NCBI RefSeq assembly: GCF_024498135.1
Contig: NZ_JANHOH010000004.1
Span: 124,001-188,000, forward strand
Length of the DNA: 64,000 bases
Direction: 5' to 3'
Source: Mucilaginibacter aquariorum
Lineage (GTDB): Bacteria > Bacteroidota > Bacteroidia > Sphingobacteriales > Sphingobacteriaceae
The translations under genes were made by a program, and so were the position numbers. The stretch's first letter is position 1, and each line of letters opens with the position of its first letter. Below, in pieces: positions 44,230-51,682 of this stretch. The notes below the pieces were generated by a model, which did no database searches, was not told the origin of the DNA, and saw nothing but the letters and a program-made list of their open reading frames with translations.

Positions 44230-44982
44230 ATGCATACAAGTTATTACTGGATAGGGTATTTCCAGGCAAATGCCCGCCATAAAAGAGTGAACTGGAATTT
44301 AATGCCAACCATTACACAGGACGAGATCGCTGCCATACTGCCATCGCTGCAGGCCTGGCAGCTGGGCGAAACATCAGAAGGGGAACACCTGATAGCGGCA
44401 TCAACACGTTATGCCTACCGCCTTGGCGACCCCGATTATGTGGATGCTGTTAAGCTTTTTATAAAAGAAGAGCAGAAGCATGGCAATAACCTGGGCAGGT
44501 ATATTGATAAAATAGGGCAAAAGAGGATAAAAAAGGACTGGGGCGATACGCTGTTCCGTAAGGTGCGCTACTTTAATACCAGCATGGAACTATGGACGCT
44601 GGCGGTTATAGTAGTAGAAAGCACCGCCCAGATCTTTTATCAGGCCCTTAAAGATGCTACTCATTGTCGGTTGCTGAAAGATATTTGTACGGATATTTTA
44701 ATAGACGAAGCCCCGCACATTACTTTTCAAACAGAGCGGCTGGCTATCATATTTGAGGAGAAATCAAACTTCTCTAAAAGCTGGCGTAAAGTGGTGTACA
44801 AACATTTCTTTCATGCTACATCGCTGTTGGTATGGCATGCGCATAAAAAGCTTTTTATGGCTGGCGGTGTAACCTTTGATATGTATGTGAAGAAAATGCA
44901 GTACAAGTACAACAAAACCATCAGTGCCATAACTGCCCCGCCTGCAGATCATAGGTCCATAATCTTTAGATATGAACACTAA
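44230..44982 (+). CDS. Ferritin-like di-iron protein
   Basis: A 250-residue soluble all-helical protein with the spacing of a ferritin-like carboxylate-bridged di-iron site: Glu52, Glu81-Gln-Lys-His84 (ExxH), Glu130 and Glu160-Ala-Pro-His163 (ExxH). The basic C-terminus contains many Tyr and Lys. The ferritin-like fold includes rubrerythrins, oxygenases and iron stores; nothing shows which applies. ATG 44230 is used, although the internal Met at 44302 (MPTITQDEI) is a possible start because residues 1-24 fall outside the fold. It lies beyond the creD terminator, so it is a separate transcript. Confidence 0.82.
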   Translation: MHTSYYWIGYFQANARHKRVNWNLMPTITQDEIAAILPSLQAWQLGETSEGEHLIAASTRYAYRLGDPDYVDAVKLFIKEEQKHGNNLGRYIDKIGQKRIKKDWGDTLFRKVRYFNTSMELWTLAVIVVESTAQIFYQALKDATHCRLLKDICTDILIDEAPHITFQTERLAIIFEEKSNFSKSWRKVVYKHFFHATSLLVWHAHKKLFMAGGVTFDMYVKKMQYKYNKTISAITAPPADHRSIIFRYEH

Positions 44983-45007
44983 AATTCATCAGCCCTAAAC
45001 TTATAGT

Positions 45008-45445
45008 ATGAATACAAATTCAATTCTTTATAGCTTAAAAGTATGGCTAACCAGCGTAGGTTTAGCCCCGGTCATGTTTATAATCGTTGATTCCTTCACA
45101 AGTGAAAATAATTATTCAAGTGTCATGAATTTCGTGTCCGAGAAAATAACAATATATGCAGCTTGTGTAATATTTGGTGGCATAATTTCTTTTTTTACAT
45201 GGATGCTTTTTATCCTGATCATTAAAGGGATAATCACTTGCTTTTCGTCATTTAAGCTACTCAAGCAAGTAATAGCCGGAGTAGGCGTTCTGCTAACGCT
45301 TGGCACCTTTGCGGTATTCTTTCGGGTATTAGAGATCTTAAATGAACCCTTTTACTTAATAATCTCGAATTGTGTTTGCATTGCAGGGGGATCATTGTTT
45401 TATAAACTGGAAATTAGAGAAGAGGTAAATGTCATTGTAGATTAA
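45008..45445 (+). CDS. Hypothetical small membrane protein
   Basis: A 145-residue protein with four predicted transmembrane helices (LTSVGLAPVMFIIVDSF, AACVIFGGIISFFTWMLFILIIKG, VIAGVGVLLTLGTFAVFF, FYLIISNCVCIAGGSLFY) and short loops. No motif or family is recognised. It starts 25 bases after the ferritin-like gene in the same direction. AT-rich codon use. Confidence 0.62.
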   Translation: MNTNSILYSLKVWLTSVGLAPVMFIIVDSFTSENNYSSVMNFVSEKITIYAACVIFGGIISFFTWMLFILIIKGIITCFSSFKLLKQVIAGVGVLLTLGTFAVFFRVLEILNEPFYLIISNCVCIAGGSLFYKLEIREEVNVIVD

Positions 45446-45470
45446 AGAAAAGAATAATTCAGAATACCGT

Positions 45471-45509
45471 TTTGGTTTTTGGTATAATAAATACTATGTT
45501 TGCATAGTA
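45471..45509 (+). promoter_or_regulatory. Consensus promoter with embedded dyad
   Basis: TTTG at 45471-45474, 20-base spacer, perfect TATGTTTG (-7) at 45495-45502. The -7 box lies inside the dyad TACTATG-TTTG-CATAGTA (45492-45509), which suggests repression by a dimeric protein. Transcription would begin near 45509, 13 bases before the small ORF at 45522. Confidence 0.72.
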
Positions 45510-45521
45510 AAATATTATGTC

Positions 45522-45629
45522 ATGAGTAGGGAATTAGCAGAATTTTCGGACCTGATAGATGAACAATTTGATAAAGAAGATACCGAACCGGATACCTTCT
45601 GGAACGATATCCTGAACTTGTTTATCTGA
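45522..45629 (+). CDS. Candidate 35-residue acidic microprotein
   Basis: ATG 45522 to TGA 45627-45629 encodes 35 residues: MSRELAEFSDLIDEQFDKED followed by TEPDTFWNDILNLFI. It is strongly acidic and could form one amphipathic helix. Support is positional: it starts 20 bases after a consensus promoter and is the only frame in a 308-base gap. It could instead be part of an untranslated leader. Function is unknown. Confidence 0.4.
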   Translation: MSRELAEFSDLIDEQFDKEDTEPDTFWNDILNLFI

Positions 45630-45728
45630 ATAGAGCAACATTGCTTGTTATTCGCCAACAATAGTAGGCGGGCTGGAAATACTTTTGCTTAATAGTTTGC
45701 TGCTTTGATCTATACGACCCACCCAAAC

Positions 45729-45748
45729 GGATTTAATTAATTAAATCC
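45729..45748. promoter_or_regulatory. Perfect 20-bp AT palindrome before the lipoprotein gene
   Basis: GGATTTAATTAATTAAATCC is a perfect dyad ending five bases before the ATG at 45754. It may be an operator, or an RNA hairpin sequestering the start region. No T-run follows, so a terminator is unlikely. Confidence 0.5.
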
Positions 45749-45753
45749 ATCAC

Positions 45754-46179
45754 ATGAAAAAAACAATCATCCTTGCAATTGCTGTTATGGCAGTCGCCTG
45801 TACCTACCGAAGTAAAAAAAATTATATACTTAGTACAACGGCAAACAGATATAATCACAATAACGGTTGCCCGGTGAAATTGTATAGAGAGTATTATCAT
45901 GCATTCTCAGGATTTATGACCAGTGGTTTAAATGCGCTCTATTTAACCGATTCTACAAGCTTTAGAATTAACTTAGGTTTGTACGATACCGAGTATGAGC
46001 GTATTAATACAACCTGTAAAGGGGACACTTTAAAAATAGAAAAGCTTACTAAATTAGGATATATGCTGTCGGATAAGCCGGATAGTACATATATCAGTTC
46101 GATACAATATAGTAAAGACGTTGAAACAAAAATTTATAGTTTAAAAAAGCTCAAAGAAGAGGGGGATTTTGATTATTAG
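45754..46179 (+). CDS. Hypothetical lipoprotein
   Basis: A 141-residue protein with a lipoprotein signal (MKKTIILAIAVMAVAC, Cys16). The mature part is hydrophilic and mostly strand-like (GFMTSGLNALYLTDSTSFRINLGLYDTEYERINTTCKGDTLKI) with no recognised domain. It is AT-rich. It is preceded by a 20-bp palindrome and followed by palindromic repeats. Located in the envelope by its signal; role unknown. Confidence 0.72.
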   Translation: MKKTIILAIAVMAVACTYRSKKNYILSTTANRYNHNNGCPVKLYREYYHAFSGFMTSGLNALYLTDSTSFRINLGLYDTEYERINTTCKGDTLKIEKLTKLGYMLSDKPDSTYISSIQYSKDVETKIYSLKKLKEEGDFDY

Positions 46180-46192
46180 CGATATTCATTGC

Positions 46193-46243
46193 CGTCCCTT
46201 TTAAGGGACGAATCTATAAAGTTTCCAAATTGGCTTTAGCCAA
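46193..46243. repeat. Two short palindromes (GTCCC and GGC-TTTA-GCC types)
   Basis: CGTCCCTT-TT-AAGGGACG at 46193-46210 is preceded by CATTGC, and TTGGC-TTTA-GCCAA lies at 46230-46243. They belong to the same palindrome family as those at 33905-34006 and 47729-47850. Confidence 0.75.
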
Positions 46244-46289
46244 ACGCACCCTTCTAAAAATTAATAATTACGTTTAACTTTGCAGCCTG

Positions 46290-47714
46290 ATGAGTAGATC
46301 TGCAAAAAAACCTAAGTTCTTTGAGAACGTTACTGTAATTGATATTGCCGAAGAAGGCAAAGGAGTTGGCAAAGCCGAAGATTTTGTGCTGTTTATAGAG
46401 AAAGCCGTTCCCGGCGATATTGCAGATGTAGAGGTTTACCGCAGCAAAAAAAGTTTCGGTGAGGCTAAGATCACTAAACTTATTACCCCATCAGAATACC
46501 GCGTACATGCATTTTGCGAACATTTTGGTACCTGCGGCGGCTGCAAGTGGCAGCACATGACCTATGATGCGCAGCTAAAATTCAAACAAAAAGCTGTGCA
46601 CGACGCGCTTACCCGCATTGCCAAGATAGATGTAGAGCACATGGACGCCATCGTTCCATCACCTGCCGACCGCTACTACCGCAACAAACTGGAATATACT
46701 TTCTCTAACAAGCGCTGGCTGTACGACGGCGAAAACCGCGAAGACGAAACGCTTGATATGAATGCCCTGGGTTTCCACATCCCCGGTCGTTTTGATAAGA
46801 TCCTGAACATTAACCACTGCTACTTACAGGCCGAACCATCAAACGATCTGCGTAACAGCATCAACGCTTTTGCCAAAGAAAATGGCATTAGCTATTATGA
46901 TGTTCGCCAGCATACAGGCGCTTTGCGTAACCTGATCATTCGTACTTCGTCAACCGGCGAAATTATGGTTATCGTAGTTTTCGCTCACGCGGATGAAGAG
47001 CAGGTAAACCTGCTGATGAATTATGTAGATGCTGCCTTCCCCAACATAACTTCGCTGTTGTACATCTTAAACCAAAAGATGAACGATACCATTTTTGATC
47101 AGGAAGTTATAGCTTGGAAAGGCCCCGAATATATTCATGAAGAAATGCCTGCCGCAAATGGAAACGTAGTTCGTTTCAGGGTTGGTCCCAAATCTTTCTA
47201 TCAAACAAACTCGATACAGGCCCTGCGCCTTTACGAAATAACCCGCGATTTTGCAGGTTTTACCGGCGATGAACTGGTTTATGACCTTTACACAGGCGCC
47301 GGTACCATAGCCAATTTTATAGCCGGCCATGTGCGCGAAGTAGTAGGGGTAGAATATGTGCCGTCGGCTATTGAGGATGCTAAGGTAAACTCACAAATAA
47401 ACAATATCACCAACACCAAATTTTTTGCAGGCGATATGAAAGATGTGCTGGTGCACGATTTTGTTGCAGAGCACGGCAAACCTGATGTGATCATTACCGA
47501 CCCGCCACGTGCCGGTATGCACGCCGATGTTGTTGCCCGCCTAATGGAAATTGAAGCCGATAAAATAGTTTATGTAAGCTGCAACGCGGCCACCCAGGCC
47601 CGCGATCTGCTGATACTAAAAGAAAAATACGACACCGTAAAAATTCAACCCGTAGATATGTTCCCGCACACCCAACATGTGGAGAACGTGGTATTGTTGA
47701 AGTTGAGAAAGTAG
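46290..47714 (+). CDS. 23S rRNA (uracil-C5)-methyltransferase, RlmD/RlmCD family
   Basis: A 474-residue SAM-dependent methyltransferase. An N-terminal TRAM domain (ENVTVIDIAEEGKGVGKAEDFVLFIEKAVPGD) is followed by Cys residues for a 4Fe-4S cluster (FCEHFGTCGGCKW) and a Rossmann core with DLYTGAGTIANFIA and ITDPPRAGMH. The catalytic Cys is in VYVSCNAATQARDL. It methylates uracil C5 in 23S rRNA; which position (747, 1939 or both) cannot be told. TAACTTTG at 46275-46282 is a -7 box eight bases before the ATG, so the mRNA may be nearly leaderless. It is monocistronic, between palindrome-filled gaps. Confidence 0.92.
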   Translation: MSRSAKKPKFFENVTVIDIAEEGKGVGKAEDFVLFIEKAVPGDIADVEVYRSKKSFGEAKITKLITPSEYRVHAFCEHFGTCGGCKWQHMTYDAQLKFKQKAVHDALTRIAKIDVEHMDAIVPSPADRYYRNKLEYTFSNKRWLYDGENREDETLDMNALGFHIPGRFDKILNINHCYLQAEPSNDLRNSINAFAKENGISYYDVRQHTGALRNLIIRTSSTGEIMVIVVFAHADEEQVNLLMNYVDAAFPNITSLLYILNQKMNDTIFDQEVIAWKGPEYIHEEMPAANGNVVRFRVGPKSFYQTNSIQALRLYEITRDFAGFTGDELVYDLYTGAGTIANFIAGHVREVVGVEYVPSAIEDAKVNSQINNITNTKFFAGDMKDVLVHDFVAEHGKPDVIITDPPRAGMHADVVARLMEIEADKIVYVSCNAATQARDLLILKEKYDTVKIQPVDMFPHTQHVENVVLLKLRK

Positions 47715-47728
47715 ACATAGCATTTAAT

Positions 47729-47850
47729 CATTGCCGTTGGCTTCAGCCAACGGATAACAGATAGACTTTTCCGGCTTTAGCTAAATCAAGGAGGTTTGGC
47801 TAAAGCCCTTAATATACTTGCTATTCCGTCCCATAAATGGGACGGCAATG
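47729..47850. repeat. Compound palindrome element bounded by CATTGCCG / CGGCAATG
   Basis: Three stacked palindromes: CCGTTGGCTTCAGCCAACGG (47734-47753), GGCTTTAGC pairing with GCTAAAGCC (47773-47781, 47799-47807), and CCGTCCCAT-AA-ATGGGACGG (47826-47845). The outer edges ATTGCCG and CGGCAATG also pair, so the unit folds as a cloverleaf. The same module order occurs at 33905-34006. Confidence 0.82.
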
Positions 47851-47933
47851 AATTGAATTTCCCCAACCTCTTTGCGCAAGAGGATAGAGAGGCAAATAAC
47901 CTGCTGGTACATTTGAATGGATAGCGTTTAGTC

Positions 47934-48061
47934 AACTCACCCGGTCATTGCTTCGCTCGACCGCCCTCTCTTCGCCTGCGGCGGAAAGATGGCTAAAAAT
48001 CCCTTCCCCACCCTCTTTGCGCAGCAGAGAGAGTCGACCAGCGCAGCGATGTCGGGGTGAG
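47934..48061. repeat. Dispersed inverted repeat with CTCACCC / GGGTGAG ends
   Basis: The left arm, about 47935-47970 (CTCACCCGGTCATTGCTTCG), and the right arm, about 48025-48061 (ending GCAGCGATGTCGGGGTGAG), are imperfect reverse complements of about 36 bases. Both are rich in CGCT and CTCTCT words. A smaller palindrome, CCTCTTTGCGCAAGAGG, precedes it near 47867-47883. This type of repeat is common between genes in Bacteroidota. Confidence 0.72.
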
Positions 48062-48082
48062 TAATTCACCGACCTGCAATAA

Positions 48083-49051
48083 CTAATGCTTCAACGCTGT
48101 GCAAATCTCCTTTATACTCTCACTCACCGGCTTAAATTCAAAGCCGATAGCCTTTTTTATTTTATTGTTATCAAACTCCCGGGTTACAGATGCTGCACGG
48201 GCGCTTATTTTATCAAGGGCAGGTGCTTTGTCGGTTAAAAAACCGAATAAAGATGCACCACGCCAGGCCAGTTCCATCATCCATGTTTTTGCTAATGTGG
48301 TTGGCGCGGGCACGCCCATGCATCCGGCAATTTCTTCAAAAAGCTGTTTGTAGTTACGGTTTTCGGCATTAATAATATAACGTTCGCCGCTAATATCGCT
48401 TTCCATCAGGGCTATCATGCATTTGGCTACATCCTGCACATCTACAAAGCCAATAGTGCCCCGTGTGTAAAACTTCAGGCCTTTGCGTACGGTCTCAAAT
48501 ATTTGTCCGCTGCCTGCAGTACCCGCGCTTGCCCCAATAATAATGGTAGGGTTCACTATCACGGCATCCAGGCCTTCGGCAACCCCGCGCCAAACCTCCA
48601 TTTCGCTTTCCAGTTTTGATATGGCATAACCATCAGTTTCTGTCGACGAATCCAGGTGGTGGTTTTCGGTGATCAACTCGCCGGGTTTAGCCTCGCCCAC
48701 TGCCGCTACCGAACTGGTATGCACCAACCTAATGCCTTTTTCGTTACATAAGTCGACCAAATTGGCAGTACCCCGCACGTTGGTGCGTATCATGGGGTCT
48801 TTATCCGCCTGTTTTAAGGATACAAAAGCGGCGCAGTTATATACTTGGGTTACATCTTCGAGTGCTGCTTCCAGCGCGGAGGCATCCATCAGGTCGGCAT
48901 CAGCCCATTCAATTTTTGCAGCATAAGGCTCCAATAATTGGGGAATGGTAGACGATGCACGTTTGGTGCAACGGATACTGTTCCCGCGAAGGATAAGTTC
49001 TTTTGCTAATTCGGCCCCTAAAAAACCTGTTGCACCTGTAACTAAAATCAT
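48083..49051 (-). CDS. NAD(P)-dependent epimerase/dehydratase-like SDR
   Basis: A 322-residue extended short-chain dehydrogenase. The correct start is ATG 49051 (MILVTGATGFLGAELAKELI); the open frame extends 165 bases further upstream only because the repeat at 49051-49218 lacks stops. The Rossmann motif TGATGFLG, active-site YAISKLE and the Ser/Thr-rich VHTSSVAAVGE are visible. It resembles dihydroflavonol-4-reductase/3-beta-HSD-like SDRs. The substrate is unknown. It is transcribed alone, divergent from the arginase-like gene across the repeat element. Confidence 0.88.
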   Translation of the reverse strand: MILVTGATGFLGAELAKELILRGNSIRCTKRASSTIPQLLEPYAAKIEWADADLMDASALEAALEDVTQVYNCAAFVSLKQADKDPMIRTNVRGTANLVDLCNEKGIRLVHTSSVAAVGEAKPGELITENHHLDSSTETDGYAISKLESEMEVWRGVAEGLDAVIVNPTIIIGASAGTAGSGQIFETVRKGLKFYTRGTIGFVDVQDVAKCMIALMESDISGERYIINAENRNYKQLFEEIAGCMGVPAPTTLAKTWMMELAWRGASLFGFLTDKAPALDKISARAASVTREFDNNKIKKAIGFEFKPVSESIKEICTALKH

Positions 49052-49218
49052 ATGCAAATGTGATAAATAATGTGCGGATATGCAGATGTGCAAATATGCA
49101 AATAGAAAAAATGCCGCAGGCGTTACCATCCTTACAAAAACATCTGCACATCTGCATATTTGCACATCTGCAAATCGTTTTTTTCTGCACATTTGCACAT
49201 CTGCATATTCGCACATTT
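49051..49218. repeat. Inverted-repeat element, TGCAGATG word family (copy 2, longest)
   Basis: The left arm, about 49053-49104, has words such as TGCAGATG and TGCAAATA. The right arm, 49141-49218, has about nine 8-base words of the form GCAYATYT (GCACATCT, GCATATTT). The central loop is about 36 bases. It fills the whole divergent gap between the epimerase ATG and the arginase-like ATG (49226), so both promoters must lie in or beside it. Several words read CATATTTG or CACATTTG, one base from the TAnnTTTG -7 box. Confidence 0.8.
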
Positions 49219-49225
49219 ATAACAT

Positions 49226-50407
49226 ATGTCCTTAGCCGATTTTTTTACCCCCATCGATCTTAAAAAGATCACGCCAAAAAATGGATATTTTACCAGTCAG
49301 CTGGGCGATAAGATCGAGCATTATTCGGTTGATTTCCCCGATCTGGAACAAAAAACGGATATCGCCATTATTGGTGTGCTTGACGATCGCAATGCTATAA
49401 ATAACGCCGGCTGTGCTTTAGGACCCGATTATGTACGCGAAAAATTATACTTATTGCACGAGGGGGCCTATACTACTAAAATAGTTGACCTGGGTAACAT
49501 TGCCCGCGGCGAAACCGTTGTTGATACCTATTACGCCTTAAAAACCGTGGTAGAAGAGTTAATAAAGAAAGATATTATCCCCCTTATAATTGGCGGCGGG
49601 CAAGATCTGACCTACGCCCAGTACCTGGGTTATGGAGCCCTGGAGCAAAAGGTAGACCTGCTGGTGGTAGATTCGCAGTTTGACCTGGAAGAGGATGGCC
49701 TGCACGAAACCATCGAAACAACCTCGGCATCGTACCTAAACAAGGTATTCCTACATGAGCCTAATTACCTGTTCAATTACAGCAATATGGGTTATCAAAC
49801 CTACTTCGCCAATCAGGATAGTTTACGGGTGATGGATAAGCTTTATTTTGATGTTCATCGACTGGGCGAGCTAACCTCAAACATAGCAGTGGCCGAGCCC
49901 ATTATCCGCAATGCTAATATGGTGAGCTTTGATATGGGCGCCATCCGCTCATCAGACGCTGTAGGGAATGCCAATGCCAAACCAAACGGTTTTTACGGTG
50001 AAGAAGCCTGCCAGATTTGCCGCTATGCCGGTTTTAACGATAAACTAACTTCCATTGGTTTCTACGAATTTAACCCGGCTTATGATAGCAATGGCCAAAC
50101 CGCCATGCTGTTATCGCAAATGATCTGGTATTTTATTGATGGCTTTTATAACCGCAAGCGCGATTTTCCGCTCAACCCCAAATCGCAGTACCTGATCTAT
50201 AAAACCAGCCTTACGCATGATGAGCACGAATTGGTGTTTGTAAAAAGCAAAAAGAGCGATCGCTGGTGGATGCAGGTGCCATACCCAACCGGCGGCTCCA
50301 AAAACGAACGCTTCCATTTAGTGCCCTGCCGTTATGAAGATTACAAAACAGCCGTATCCGGCGAAATGCCCGACTTATGGTGGCGCACTTACCAAAAATT
50401 AAACTAA
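49226..50407 (+). CDS. Arginase/formimidoylglutamase-fold protein with degraded metal site
   Basis: A 393-residue protein of the ureohydrolase superfamily. The three metal motifs can be aligned but are altered: GGDHS is GGGQD (His to Gln126), DAHxD is DSQFD (His to Gln151, Asp149 and Asp153 kept), and SxDxDxxDP is SFDMGAIRSSD (Asp236 kept, next Asp to Gly238). With three ligands missing a binuclear manganese site is unlikely, so the protein is probably not a working arginase or formimidoylglutamase. Unusual Trp-rich C-terminus (DRWWMQVP, DLWWRTYQ). This form seems conserved in Bacteroidota, arguing for a kept non-catalytic role. It is transcribed separately from the TlpA genes. Confidence 0.8.
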   Translation: MSLADFFTPIDLKKITPKNGYFTSQLGDKIEHYSVDFPDLEQKTDIAIIGVLDDRNAINNAGCALGPDYVREKLYLLHEGAYTTKIVDLGNIARGETVVDTYYALKTVVEELIKKDIIPLIIGGGQDLTYAQYLGYGALEQKVDLLVVDSQFDLEEDGLHETIETTSASYLNKVFLHEPNYLFNYSNMGYQTYFANQDSLRVMDKLYFDVHRLGELTSNIAVAEPIIRNANMVSFDMGAIRSSDAVGNANAKPNGFYGEEACQICRYAGFNDKLTSIGFYEFNPAYDSNGQTAMLLSQMIWYFIDGFYNRKRDFPLNPKSQYLIYKTSLTHDEHELVFVKSKKSDRWWMQVPYPTGGSKNERFHLVPCRYEDYKTAVSGEMPDLWWRTYQKLN

Positions 50408-50459
50408 TCGGCAATTCATTAGGCATTTACACGTTATTGATACTTTACTAATAATTTAA

Positions 50460-51632
50460 ATGAAGAAATTCTTTTTTATCATAGCGGCCTTTTTGCCGGT
50501 ATTTGCATTTGCCCAAAACGCGCAGCCTTTTACTGTAAAAAGTAAACTAACAAATATCACCGGCCCGGCTAAAGCCTATTTAGTTTATTACCTGGGCGCT
50601 AATAGCGTAACAGACTCCGCGTCTATTGTTAACGGCGAGTTTAAATTTGATGGCGTAATAATGGATCCGGTTATGGCATCCTTATTTATCGATCATAAAA
50701 ATGTGGGGTTTGCAAAGTATATAGATCAGAACTTTCCGGATGGCGGCCCTTCAAAAACAGCCGATGGCTTAAGCTTTTTCCTGGAGAAAGGTAACCTTAC
50801 CATTACCGGGAAAGATTCTATAGCAAATGCTGATATTGCGGGTTCGGCTATAAATGACGATAATAAAAACCTGAAAGCGCAGCTAAAGCTAATTATAGAT
50901 AAAGCACAAAAGATTAGGGAGGAAACCAGAAAGGCATCTGCCGAGCAGCAACGCTCAGCAGCTTTCCAGAATGCTACACAGGCTAAATACACGGTACTGC
51001 AGCAGGAACAAAAAACAGTGCTGAAGAATTTTATTACCACACACCCAGCCAGCTATATCAGCTTACTAGCACTGTCAAGTGTTAGCGGGCCAACCCCGGA
51101 TGCTGCCGATGTTGAGCCATTATATAACCTGCTTTCTGCCGATCTGAAAAACTCTGAGGGGGGTAAGCAGTTAAAAATGGCTATCGACGCGTTAAAATTA
51201 ACCGCTATTGGCGCAACCGCACCAGATTTTTCACAAAATGATGACAAAGGTTTACCGGTGCGGCTGTCATCTTTCCGTGGTAAATATGTGCTGGTAGATT
51301 TTTGGGCATCGTGGTGTGGCCCATGTCGCCAGGAAAACCCTAACGTTGTAAAACTGTACAACAAATATAAAGGTAAGGGCTTTACAGTACTTGGTGTGTC
51401 ATTAGATAAAGCCGGGGATAAACCGGCTTGGTTGGCTGCTATCAAAAATGACGGACTGACCTGGACACAGGTATCTGACCTGAATGGATGGAGTAACCTG
51501 GCAGCCAGATTATACGGTGTGCAATCTATCCCCCAAAATTTCCTGATAGACCCGCAGGGGAAAATTGTTGCCAAAGGCCTCCGAGGCGATGACCTTGATC
51601 AAAAACTGGAAGAATTGCTGGGCAAGATTTGA
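50460..51632 (+). CDS. TlpA-like thioredoxin with N-terminal DUF4369 (copy 1)
   Basis: A 390-residue exported protein with a signal peptide (MKKFFFIIAAFLPVFAFAQ). The N-terminal DUF4369-type beta domain is at about 25-130 and a charged helical linker at about 140-190. The thioredoxin/AhpC-TSA domain at about 248-390 has the redox motif Cys286-Gly-Pro-Cys289 in FWASWCGPCRQENP and cis-Pro context SIPQNFLIDPQG. It is probably a periplasmic disulfide reductase or resilience factor. A second, closely similar gene follows after 50 bases, showing tandem duplication. Substrate unknown. Confidence 0.92.
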   Translation: MKKFFFIIAAFLPVFAFAQNAQPFTVKSKLTNITGPAKAYLVYYLGANSVTDSASIVNGEFKFDGVIMDPVMASLFIDHKNVGFAKYIDQNFPDGGPSKTADGLSFFLEKGNLTITGKDSIANADIAGSAINDDNKNLKAQLKLIIDKAQKIREETRKASAEQQRSAAFQNATQAKYTVLQQEQKTVLKNFITTHPASYISLLALSSVSGPTPDAADVEPLYNLLSADLKNSEGGKQLKMAIDALKLTAIGATAPDFSQNDDKGLPVRLSSFRGKYVLVDFWASWCGPCRQENPNVVKLYNKYKGKGFTVLGVSLDKAGDKPAWLAAIKNDGLTWTQVSDLNGWSNLAARLYGVQSIPQNFLIDPQGKIVAKGLRGDDLDQKLEELLGKI

Positions 51633-51682
51633 TTTATCAGTTATTAAATTGATATTAGGCGTTTAAAAATAGACAACTCATT

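Noticed and set aside
49052..49216. N-terminal extension of the epimerase frame (55 extra residues)
   Set aside because: The extension is translated TGCA-family repeat (Cys-Ala-Asp-Val periodicity). The Rossmann motif starts right after ATG 49051, so that is the start.
49141..49218. CRISPR-like array
   Set aside because: Units are 8 bases with no unique spacers, and the other arm is inverted; this is a tandem-word hairpin, not CRISPR.
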